NCBI GenBank assembly: GCA_034521225.1
Contig: JAXHMR010000009.1
Span: 9,728 to 73,727 of the forward strand
Origin: Woeseia sp034521225
GTDB lineage: Bacteria > Pseudomonadota > Gammaproteobacteria > Steroidobacterales > Woeseiaceae
Direction of reading: 5' to 3'
Length of the DNA: 64,000 nt
Position numbers and translations under genes: made by a program. Numbering within the stretch: position 1 is the stretch's first letter; each line of letters opens with the position of its first letter. A model generated the notes under the pieces. The model saw nothing but the letters and a program-made list of their open reading frames with translations, was not told the DNA's origin and did not search any database. Below, piece by piece: positions 57,016 through 64,000 of this stretch.

Positions 57016-58683
57016 TCATCTCAGCGGACGCCAGGCCTCCATGATCTTGCGGATGTCCTTGTCGTTGCCGGTCAGCTGCCACTGCACCAGCGAGGTCGGC
57101 ACGCTGCCGGCCTCGTTGAACTCGGCGAAGAAGTCACGCAACGGGTACGCCTCGCCCTTTTCCTCCATCTGCCGCGTGCGGTGCGCGAGCAGGCGTTCCA
57201 GCAGGTACTTGCCGGTGACGTAACTGGTGCCGTAGCCGGGCTGGCGCAGGTACAGGTGCTGCTCGAACTCCAGTAACTCGGGCTCGTTGCCCATCCAGCC
57301 GCGCGGCGTCCACTTGACGTGCACGGTGCCGGCCTCGGCCATCGTCATGTCGTTCGAGTGTGCGTACAGCGAGCCAAGCCCTCTCGCCGCGCGTTGCGCG
57401 AGCATGATCCACACGAGTTCGCGCGAACGCGGGTTATCGTCGTAGAGACCGGCATGCATGAACATCTCCTCGACGCCGGTCGCGGTGCCCTCGTTGCGGC
57501 TGTCGAAGATGTTGTACAGCATCGGTCCACGCCGGATCGGGCTGGCATGCGGCTCGTCGCGCATCTGCGCGAGATCCCACCAGTGGTAAAAGTGCGTGTA
57601 CAGCGGCGTCGGGTCGTAATGCGCTGCGATCCAGAAGAAGTTACGGGTCTCCACCGGCACGAACTCGCCGAGATGTTCACGTAACGCCGGCTCCATGTTG
57701 TCCTTGACCGGCATGACCTCATTGTCGCGCAGGAAAGCGATAAGTTCGCTTGCCTTGCGATCGGCCAGCGCGTCGTACTCCTCCGGGGTGCTCGCTGCCT
57801 CTTGCGGTGGCAGGTCGCGGTTGCGGTGTTCTTCGAGCTTGAGCGACGACCACGCGCGATCGAGCTCGCGCTCCAGGAGCCGCACCTCGTCTTCCCAGTC
57901 GAGCGGGACGTAGTGCACCTGCTGCAGATACCAGCTGTAGTTGTCCTTGCCGACACCGGACTGCCCGTCCTTCCCGGGCAGCTTCGCCTCGAGCCAGCGG
58001 ATGAACTCGTCGGTCGCCGCCTGCGCTTCACCGAGCGCACGCGCAAGTTCCCGGCTTGCGACCGGTCCGACGGTCGCCTCGATGTTGTCGAGATTCTCGC
58101 GCTGGTTGCGAATGTTGTTGATACCCGCGCGCCACAGGTCCCGCGCGTTGCCGGTCAGGTTTTCCTGCGCCTGGCGCATCAGCGGCGGGATGACTTTGAG
58201 TTCCCGGACCATGCGTTGCTCCTCGCTGTCCGACAGCGGGAAGCGGTAGGTCCAGAGCTCCAGCACGGTATGGTGGGTCGGGCCTTCGTGCGCCGGCACG
58301 TCACTCTTGTAAGTCCAGATCGACTGGTAGAAGGCCGGGTCGCGCGCCCAGGGCTGCAAGACGATATGGTTGAACTCGAAGCCGTTCATCTCCGCGCGGA
58401 CGAGGTGCCAGTCGACCTGCTGCGCGACCGGCCAGCCGCTGGTGTCGATAGCTTTAAGGCGCGCCCGTAGCGCCGGCAACTCGGCATAGGCTTTCGCGAA
58501 GCGGAGTGCCGTGTAATCGGGCGCGCCGTTGCGGAGCGGTGGCTCCTCGAACGCCCGCCAGTCCTCGAACAGCTCGACGAGTTCGGCATAGGACGATGAC
58601 TGCGCCTGGGCAATGACGGTAGCGGCAAGCAGGCAGCAGGCGGTAACGGCACGCAACGCGTGTCGGATCGTGTGGCTTCGCAT
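57016..58683 (-). CDS. DUF885-family exported protein
   Basis: A 555-residue exported protein of the DUF885 group of metallopeptidase-like proteins. The signal peptide is AVTACCLLAATVIAQAQS. Features include WHLVRAEMNGFEFNHIVLQPW, ARDPAFYQSIWTYKSDVPAH, helical repeats in the middle and a C-terminal LYLRQPGYGTSYVTGKYLLE. The HEAxPGH zinc site of many DUF885 proteins is not seen; in its place the sequence reads NEGTATGVEEMFMHAGLYDD, with Glu/His in a related context. It could be a peptidase variant without the classical motif. The gene is intact. A stretch of about 320 bases follows it downstream to 59002, containing only the MazF relic. Confidence 0.78.
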   Translation of the reverse strand: MRSHTIRHALRAVTACCLLAATVIAQAQSSSYAELVELFEDWRAFEEPPLRNGAPDYTALRFAKAYAELPALRARLKAIDTSGWPVAQQVDWHLVRAEMNGFEFNHIVLQPWARDPAFYQSIWTYKSDVPAHEGPTHHTVLELWTYRFPLSDSEEQRMVRELKVIPPLMRQAQENLTGNARDLWRAGINNIRNQRENLDNIEATVGPVASRELARALGEAQAATDEFIRWLEAKLPGKDGQSGVGKDNYSWYLQQVHYVPLDWEDEVRLLERELDRAWSSLKLEEHRNRDLPPQEAASTPEEYDALADRKASELIAFLRDNEVMPVKDNMEPALREHLGEFVPVETRNFFWIAAHYDPTPLYTHFYHWWDLAQMRDEPHASPIRRGPMLYNIFDSRNEGTATGVEEMFMHAGLYDDNPRSRELVWIMLAQRAARGLGSLYAHSNDMTMAEAGTVHVKWTPRGWMGNEPELLEFEQHLYLRQPGYGTSYVTGKYLLERLLAHRTRQMEEKGEAYPLRDFFAEFNEAGSVPTSLVQWQLTGNDKDIRKIMEAWRPLR

Positions 58684-58855
58684 GAGACTTTCCCGGAGAG
58701 CGTAAACTGCAACCGAGTATAACGGCGAAGGCGGGGCGGGTCCCGGTCGTTACAACGAAGACGATCTCCTAAGGCGCGCAACTGGTTTTGTTCAGCAGAT
58801 TAGGCGTTCGCAGGGGAACGACAAACCGCCTTCGACAGAGAGATCACCGAAAAAA

Positions 58856-58999
58856 CTAATTCTCCGGGCCAGTGCCTGCGAAACCCAGGAAAACCAGTAC
58901 TGCGCGATTCAGGCGCACGATATCCTCGTCATCGAGGCGCCCGACCTGCTCGCCAAGCCTGCATTTCGGGACTGTAGCGAAACAGGACTGTCTGCTGCG
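58856..58999 (-). pseudogene. MazF/PemK toxin C-terminal relic
   Basis: On the minus strand 47 codons without a start read SRQSCFATVPKCRLGEQVGR and LDDEDIVRLNRAVLVFLGFA before a stop at 58856, matching the last strand and helix of PemK/MazF endoribonuclease toxins. The toxin core and any antitoxin gene are missing, so this is debris of a type II toxin-antitoxin system. It adjoins the TlpA gene directly. Confidence 0.55.
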
Positions 59000-59002
59000 G
59001 CG

Positions 59003-59512
59003 TCAATGCAATCGATCCAGTTCCGCGCGCACCTGTGAATCCCACAGCTCACTGACGGTCTTGCCCGCTGGCAGATCCGTCGACTTTCTGCGCCATGCAA
59101 CTGTGCCATCGGCATCGATAATCAGCAGGCCCGGGATGAAATCGATCGAATACGCGTCGCCAATGGCGTCTCCGTCCATAACGGAGACGTTGTCAAAGTC
59201 GAGCGTCCGGGTATAGGCCGCCGGATCGCCGGCCCCGCGCTCTTTGTGATTGACGAGCACGACATTGATATTCGCTTTTCCGTAGTCCTTCTGAATTTCG
59301 CCGAGATAAGGCATGAACGCCCTGCAATACGGGCACCATGTCGCCCAGAAAACCATGACGGTGGGCTTGCCCTTCGTGATGCCGGGAAACGTCACCTGCT
59401 CGCCGTTTTCGTCCTGTCCCGTAAAAGCTGGCGCCTTGTCGCCTGCCTCGACGGCAAAGGCCGGCAGTGAAATCAGGAATAGAATGAGTGGTACGATTGA
59501 TCGATTGAACAT
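59003..59512 (-). CDS. TlpA-family thioredoxin-like protein
   Basis: A periplasmic thiol-disulfide reductase of 169 residues. A signal peptide (IVPLILFLISLPAFAVEAG) is followed by KAPAFTGQDENGEQVTF and the active site FWATWCPYCRAFMPYL. The cis-Pro loop is in SIDFIPGLLIIDADG. Proteins of this type often reduce cysteines in apocytochromes or apo-CcoN-type copper sites, which would fit this heme- and copper-rich window, but no cytochrome gene is adjacent. The gene is intact and its ATG at 59512 has GGGGGACC just upstream. Confidence 0.9.
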   Translation of the reverse strand: MFNRSIVPLILFLISLPAFAVEAGDKAPAFTGQDENGEQVTFPGITKGKPTVMVFWATWCPYCRAFMPYLGEIQKDYGKANINVVLVNHKERGAGDPAAYTRTLDFDNVSVMDGDAIGDAYSIDFIPGLLIIDADGTVAWRRKSTDLPAGKTVSELWDSQVRAELDRLH

Positions 59513-59630
59513 AGGTCCCCCGGTTTCTCGATAGGTCTGCGGTCAGAGAGACCGGCCGAGCCCGGCAGATTATTACTCGTAGGTGATCGATTAATCGAGC
59601 AGGCTGTGGATCGCCGGAGTGATACGCCTC

Positions 59631-60503
59631 TCAGGTACTCTCCAGCTTGTCCTGCGTGCGCGTCTCAAAATCCTCCGCGCCGTGGCGCTCGTGCAGCTGG
59701 GCAGCCGGGTCTCCCCAGGTGCGATTGACCATGCGCCCGCGTCTCACCGGCTTACGATCGTAGATCTCCGCGGTCCAGCGTTGCACGTGCTTATAGGATT
59801 GCACGTCGAGAAACTCGCCGGCCTCGTACAGCTTGCCCGCGGCGAGTGCACCGTACCAGGGCCAGACAGCCATATCGGCGACGGTGTAGGCATCTCCGCA
59901 GAGATAGCGATTCTCCGCCAGGCACTGGTCGAGCACATCCAGCTGGCGTTTCACTTCCATCGCATAGCGGTTGATGGGGTACTCGTATCTTTCCGGCGCA
60001 TAGGCATAGAAATGACCGAAGCCGCCGCCGAGGAACGGCGCGCTGCCTGCCTGCCAGAACAACCAGTTCAGGCATTCCGTGCGATCGCGCCTCTCCTTGG
60101 GAAGGAAAGCGCCGAATTTCTCCGCCAAGTAAAGCAGAATAGAGCCCGACTCGAAAACCCGCGTCGGCGGTGAGGTACTCCTGTCCAGCATCGCCGGGAT
60201 CTTGGAGTTGGGATTAATCTCAACGAAGCCGCTGCCGAATTGCTCACCTTCGTCGATACGGATCAGCCAGGCATCGTATTCAGCGCCGCCGTGACCCGCT
60301 GCCAGCAGTTCCTCCAGCAGGATCGTGACTTTCACTCCGTTCGGCGTCGCCAGCGAATAGACCTGCAGCGGGTGTTCGCCAACCGGCAGCGCTTGCTCGT
60401 GGGTGGGTCCAGCAACAGGCCGGTTGATCTTCGAGAACCGGCCGCCGCTATCCTTGTCCCAGCTCCAGACTCTGGGTGGGGTGTAGTTATCGCTGTTTGA
60501 CAT
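59631..60503 (-). CDS. yghU: YghU-type glutathione S-transferase / disulfide-bond oxidoreductase
   Basis: A cytoplasmic glutathione transferase of about 290 residues, close to E. coli YghU. The start MSNSDNYTPPRVWSWDK (ATG 60503, GGGAGA upstream) is preferred over an earlier start. YghU features seen are INRPVAGPTHEQALPVG, LYSLATPNGVKVTILLEELL-like VYSLATPNGVKVT, NPNSKIPAMLDRS, FESGSILLYLAEKF and GFGHFYAYAPERYEYPINRY. Such enzymes bind two glutathiones and reduce disulfides or hydroperoxides. The gene is intact. Upstream is the repeat copy B and then a divergent operon. Confidence 0.9.
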   Translation of the reverse strand: MSNSDNYTPPRVWSWDKDSGGRFSKINRPVAGPTHEQALPVGEHPLQVYSLATPNGVKVTILLEELLAAGHGGAEYDAWLIRIDEGEQFGSGFVEINPNSKIPAMLDRSTSPPTRVFESGSILLYLAEKFGAFLPKERRDRTECLNWLFWQAGSAPFLGGGFGHFYAYAPERYEYPINRYAMEVKRQLDVLDQCLAENRYLCGDAYTVADMAVWPWYGALAAGKLYEAGEFLDVQSYKHVQRWTAEIYDRKPVRRGRMVNRTWGDPAAQLHERHGAEDFETRTQDKLEST

Positions 60504-60615
60504 GATTCTCCCGAAACGCTGATCGTAGAACAACCGAGAAACAACTCGGCATTACCGGACACCGGCTCAGAGCCGGCTCACCAAATTCCGCGCGCGCACG
60601 TTACCGCAGTTTTTA

Positions 60616-60654
60616 CCTGCCGGTCGTGGCCTGAATAAGAATTCGCACCCTACA
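60616..60654 (+). repeat. Dispersed extragenic repeat, copy B
   Basis: This 39-base stretch (GTGGCCTGAATAAGAATTCG followed by CACCC) matches copy A at 9551-9592 at about four of five positions. It lies between the divergent yghU-type and TPP-enzyme genes. See copy A. The rest of 60534-60965 holds only a short relic (60808-60935). Confidence 0.5.
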
Positions 60655-60807
60655 TGTTGATCGTGAAGACGCAGCACACACCGATACGGCAGAGGAAACT
60701 CGCGCAGTAACAGACCCGTGGTATGGCACCCATATTACGAATGTCCCACTGAGCACAGGGTCTCCTGTAATAAATCAGGAAAATCGTGGTCTTCATTTGT
60801 CGCGATT

Positions 60808-60935
60808 CAGGTCAGCTGGTCAAGGTTTTTGCGGAGCTCTGCCGCCCAGTAGGGCGCCCTGTGATTGACGTAGTTGCCGCTATAGTTCCGGCCCTGGCGT
60901 TCAATAATCGGCAATTCCGACCCACGAACATCAGT
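60808..60935 (-). other. Unidentified 42-codon open frame remnant
   Basis: On the minus strand 42 codons after a stop, without a start codon, read ERQGRNYSGNYVNHRAPYWA then AELRKNLDQLT to a stop at 60808. The composition looks protein-like and unlike random translation, which suggests the tail of a lost gene. I do not recognise it. Confidence 0.25.
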
Positions 60936-60965
60936 TTATCCCGTAATTCACCATAAGGAACCGCA

Positions 60966-62633
60966 GTGACTGTCTCCGAAGTATTACTCAAAGTACTCGC
61001 CGCGCATGGCGTTGAACACCTGTTCGGCATTCCCGGCGATGCCATCAACGATGTGACCGAAGCCGTTCGCAGGCAGGATGCGATCCGGTTCATCGGCGTT
61101 CGGCATGAGGAGGCCGGCGCACTCGCCGCCTCGGTTCAAGCGAAGCTGACGGGGCGCCTGGCGGCCTGCATGGGAACCTCCGGGCCGGGGGCCATTCACC
61201 TGCTGAACGGTCTCTACGACGCGCGACTGGACCATGCGCCGGTCCTTGCCATTACCGGACAGGTGGCAACGGGATTCATCGGCACGGAAGCCCATCAAGA
61301 GGTTCGTCTCGAGCGACTCTTCGCCGATGTGGCCGTCTACAGCCAGACGGTCACGACGGCGGCTCAGGTGCCCGATGTGTTTCTGGAGGCCTGCCGGGCC
61401 GCGGTCGTGCATCGCGGGGTAGCGCACGTGTCCATTCCGACCAACGTATCGGGACTGCGCGCAAGCTTCGATGACGAACAGCAGCTGCAAACGGCGGCGG
61501 CAGGAAAAATATCGCCCGTGACGGCGGACTGCGACGCAGCCGTTGAACTGATCGAGCAGTCCGAGCGAATTGCGATTCTCGCCGGCCTCGGCTGCGCCAG
61601 GGCCGAGGCCGAATTGTTCGCGTTCGCGAACGCGGTCCAGGCACCCATCGTGCGCAGTCTCAAGGCCAAGGAAGTGATCGACGACGATCATCCGCTTTGT
61701 GCCGGCGGTCTTGGTCTGCTGGGCGGCAAGCCCGCCGTCAAGGCGATGGACGAGTGCGATCTGCTGATCATGGTCGGCACGGATTTTCCGTACCGGGATT
61801 TCTATCCGAAGTCGGCGCGGACGATTCAGATCGATTGGGAGCCCACCCGTATCGGGCGCCGCCATCCCGTGGACATCGGGCTGGTTGCTCATGCCGGCCC
61901 CACGCTTGCGGCACTGACCGAACGCGTCGCTCCGCGCGAAGCTGGCTCTTTCCTCGAAGCAATTCAGACGGAGATGGCTCGGTGGCGCGAAAGCCGCGAC
62001 AAGGACGAGGCATCGGACTCGGTCCCCATTGCCCCACCGCGTGTGCTGAAGGCCCTGTCCGATGCAGCACCCGACGACACCATTTTCATTGCCGATACGG
62101 GCACCGCCACCGCCTGGGCCGCGCGCCATCTGCGTATTCGATCGGGGCAGCGCTTCACGCTCTCGGGCGGACTGGCGACCATGGCCATCGGCCTGCCCGG
62201 CGCGATCGGCGCCCAGCTCGCCTACCCGGAGCGGCGGGTGGTCGCCATTGTCGGCGACGGCGCATTTTCCATGCTGGTCGGCGATCTGGTCACAGCGGTG
62301 CGCTACGAGCTTCCGGTGGTGATCGTGGTTCTCAACAATGCCAAGCTGGGCTTTATCACGCTCGAGCAGGAAGCCAAGGGCCTGCCCGACTGGGGCACTG
62401 ACATCACCAACCCCGATTTCACCGCGCTGGCGGAAGCATGCGGGGCGCTGGGTATTTCCGTAACCGAGCCGAGTGATCTGAATGCAGCCCTTCAGCAGGC
62501 CTTCGACGCCCGCAGGCCCGTGGTCGTCAATGTCAGCGTCGATCCGGACGCCCTGATCATGCCGCCGAAGATCGAACTATCCCAGGCGATGAAATTCGGC
62601 ATGGCAAAGATCCGCGAAGCCTTTGGTGCCTGA
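60966..62633 (+). CDS. Thiamine-pyrophosphate-dependent enzyme, pyruvate oxidase/PoxB-like
   Basis: A cytoplasmic TPP enzyme of 555 residues in the acetolactate synthase/pyruvate oxidase group. The N-terminal domain has FGIPGDAINDVTEAV and the catalytic Glu in VRHEEAGALAA, then CMGTSGPGAIHLLNGLYDA. The central domain resembles the FAD-binding or vestigial domain of PoxB. The C-terminal TPP site is VAIVGDGAFSMLVGDLVTAV with the NN pair in VLNNAKLGFI. Start is GTG 60966 behind AAGGAA. The closest fit is pyruvate dehydrogenase (quinone)/pyruvate oxidase, giving acetate and CO2 from pyruvate, but substrate assignment is not secure. The gene is intact and followed 42 bases later by a flavodoxin-family gene. 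Confidence 0.86.
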   Translation: MTVSEVLLKVLAAHGVEHLFGIPGDAINDVTEAVRRQDAIRFIGVRHEEAGALAASVQAKLTGRLAACMGTSGPGAIHLLNGLYDARLDHAPVLAITGQVATGFIGTEAHQEVRLERLFADVAVYSQTVTTAAQVPDVFLEACRAAVVHRGVAHVSIPTNVSGLRASFDDEQQLQTAAAGKISPVTADCDAAVELIEQSERIAILAGLGCARAEAELFAFANAVQAPIVRSLKAKEVIDDDHPLCAGGLGLLGGKPAVKAMDECDLLIMVGTDFPYRDFYPKSARTIQIDWEPTRIGRRHPVDIGLVAHAGPTLAALTERVAPREAGSFLEAIQTEMARWRESRDKDEASDSVPIAPPRVLKALSDAAPDDTIFIADTGTATAWAARHLRIRSGQRFTLSGGLATMAIGLPGAIGAQLAYPERRVVAIVGDGAFSMLVGDLVTAVRYELPVVIVVLNNAKLGFITLEQEAKGLPDWGTDITNPDFTALAEACGALGISVTEPSDLNAALQQAFDARRPVVVNVSVDPDALIMPPKIELSQAMKFGMAKIREAFGA

Positions 62634-62675
62634 ACGAATCCGGCTATTGTCGAATCCGACAAAGGGAGACGCATC

Positions 62676-63427
62676 ATGACCCTGAATGAGAAACAGAGAG
62701 CCCTATGTGAAAATCACGGCTTTGACTTCTCCGATCTGAAGGCGCTTTACATCAACTGCACGTTGAAGCCCTCGCCGGAGTTTTCTCACACCGAGGCGCT
62801 GATGAAAGTCTCGGAAGAGAATCATGGCCGCCAACGGCGTCTCGACCGAGACGGTCCGGGCGGTGGACCTGACCCTGCCGCCCGGCGTGTATCCCGATAT
62901 GCGCGAACATGGTTTCGAGCGCGACGACTGGCCGTCGCTATGTGAGAAAGTCATGGCCGCCAATATCCTCGTCGATCGGCACGCCGATCTGGCTGGGCGA
63001 AGAGTCGTCGGTCTGCCGGCGCGTCATCGAGCGGCTGTATGCCGAATCCGGCAAGCTCAACGACCGCAATCAGTCAATCTATTACGGCTCGCGCCGGCGG
63101 CTGCGTCATCACGGGCAATGAAGACGGTGTCAAACACTGTTCGATGTCCATCCTGTACGCGCTGCAACACCTCGGCTACACCATCCCGCCGCAGGCCGAC
63201 GCCGGCTGGATCGGCTGAGGCCGGTCCGGGTCCGTCCTACGGTGACGAGGGTTCCGGCGGGCCGCGAAAATGACTTCACGCAGCGCAACACCACGTTCAT
63301 GACCTGGAACCTGATGCACATGGCGCGACTGCTCAAGGATGCCGGCGGCATCCCCGCGCACGGCAACGACCGCAAGGCCTGGACCGCCGGCTGTCGTTTC
63401 GACCATCCCAACCCTGACTATCGCTGA
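62676..63427 (+). CDS. Flavodoxin-family NAD(P)H-dependent oxidoreductase (several frameshifts)
   Basis: A flavoprotein of about 250 residues in the flavodoxin-like NAD(P)H oxidoreductase family. The start MTLNEKQRALCENHGFDFSD (ATG 62676, AAAGGGAGA) leads to ALYINCTLKPSPEFSHTEAL, the flavin phosphate loop. The frame then changes near 62825, 63000, 63105 and 63230; in turn one reads VSTETVRAVDLTLPPGVYPD, ANILVIGTPIWLGEESSVC, SILYALQHLGYTIPPQADAG and DFTQRNTTFMTWNLMHMARL, ending FDHPNPDYR. Every part belongs to the family, so this is a recently broken or mis-sequenced gene. It probably forms an operon with the TPP enzyme. Confidence 0.75.
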
Positions 63428-63469
63428 AACACGCCTCGCGTTCTCACCGTTGAACAAGGCCGCCACCCG

Positions 63470-64000
63470 ATGACCAAACCGACTGGGCAAGCACCGCCGC
63501 TGACCTCTCGCCTGAACAAATCCACCGCTTTTACACGTGAGGAGCGCGAGCAATGCGGTTTGCGCGGCCTGTCGCCCTATGATGTCCTGACATCGAGTCT
63601 CAGAAGCGGCGTGTACTCGGAATATACGACGCAAAGGTAACGACATAGAGAAATACATTTTCTCAACGCGCTGCAGGAGCGTAATCACCGCCTGTTCTTC
63701 CGCACGATAACCGATCACATCGAGGAACTTCTGCCGCTGATCTACACGCCGACAGTGGGCCAGGCCTGCAAGGAATTGCACATATCTTTCGCCAGCGCAG
63801 GGCCTTTGCATGTACCCCCTGAAGATCGCGGTGAGGTCCGCCAGCTTCAACTGGCCGGAGCAGGATGTGCGCGTTATCGTGATGACCGACGGCGAGCGCA
63901 TCCTTGGCCTCGGCGATCTCGGGCGCGAATGGCATGGGCATTCCGATCGGCAGTCTTGCTCTCTACTCGCCAGAACAATACCGTTGAGCACTGTACATAA
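63470..64000 (+). CDS. Malic enzyme N-terminal part (frameshifted, runs to window edge)
   Basis: The beginning of an NAD(P)-dependent malic enzyme, which oxidatively decarboxylates malate to pyruvate. ATG 63470 opens LNKSTAFTREEREQCGLRGL, the usual N-terminal motif. After frame changes near 63600 come EKYIFLNALQERNHRLFFRT, ELLPLIYTPTVGQACKEL with the catalytic Tyr loop, then FNWPEQDVRVIVMTDGERIL and GLGDLG. Shifts also occur near 63780 and 63930. After about 63960 the expected LYTACAG sequence is not seen, so the gene may be truncated. The rest lies beyond the window. Confidence 0.7.

Noticed and set aside
60984..62129. Minus-strand open frame of 381 codons opposite the TPP enzyme
   Set aside because: Shadow of a conserved gene with no family resemblance of its own.
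1..64000. tRNA, rRNA, CRISPR arrays, prophage or replication origin
   Set aside because: No cloverleaf, rRNA core, regular spaced repeats, phage gene block or DnaA-box cluster was recognised while reading.

Overview
The window reads as a chromosomal segment of a moderately GC-rich, Gram-negative respiratory bacterium, most likely a gammaproteobacterium. Supporting signs are TonB-dependent receptors, DksA/TraR and UspE-like proteins, a ccoNOQP-ccoGHIS locus, cytochrome cd1 nitrite reductase and a qNor-independent cNOR. A Woeseiales-like marine or sediment lineage would fit the mix of truncated denitrification, sulfide oxidation and many receptors, but that placement is inference. No rRNA, tRNA or CRISPR array was seen.

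Layout. 1-2.6 kb: PLP aminotransferase (cut by the left edge) and sodium:solute symporter, then a polysaccharide deacetylase relic. 3.1-9.3 kb: Asp/Asn beta-hydroxylase overlapping a TPR-sulfotransferase, facing a propeller-like protein and a TonB-dependent receptor with two strikingly tyrosine-rich stretches. 9.7-15.1 kb: a nor operon (36-aa membrane peptide, norC with an additional heme c domain, norB, norQ, norD). 15.4-17.6 kb: FixJ-type regulator, DksA/TraR protein, tandem Usp. 17.6-25.4 kb (minus): hybrid histidine kinase, then TonB receptor, a nirS carrying an additional N-terminal cytochrome c domain, and an alginate-export-type porin. 25.7-27.4 kb: SirB and NnrS. 27.4-37.3 kb: two more tandem Usp proteins, a sulfide:quinone reductase coupled to an MMPL/RND permease, a LolA-like protein and an outer-membrane protein, with a divergent BigR/SqrR-type ArsR repressor, and a VIT1/CCC1 transporter. 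37.5-42.4 kb: cytochrome b5 plus ferric-reductase-like pair, DUF4136 lipoprotein, beta-CASP MBL protein, lipoprotein cytochrome c. 42.3-52.5 kb: complete cbb3 oxidase structural and assembly locus, DUF2189 protein, hemerythrin. 52.5-64 kb: propeller-type sensor kinase, IS5/nucleotidyltransferase debris, FMN reductase, DUF885 protein, MazF relic, TlpA thioredoxin, YghU-type GST, TPP-dependent enzyme, flavodoxin-family protein and a broken malic enzyme.

Together the genes describe microaerobic/anaerobic respiration: cbb3 oxidase at low oxygen, nitrite to NO to N2O by NirS and NorCB, NO and redox handling by NnrS, hemerythrin and Usp proteins, and electrons from sulfide through SQR. Genes for heme d1 synthesis, nitrate reduction and N2O reduction are not in the window.

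Quality caveat. About 40 apparent single-base frameshifts interrupt otherwise well conserved genes (norD, nirS, both TonB receptors, ccoN and others), several at homopolymers. Many are probably sequence errors and not pseudogenes, so broken genes are given as one feature spanning all the pieces, with approximate shift positions.
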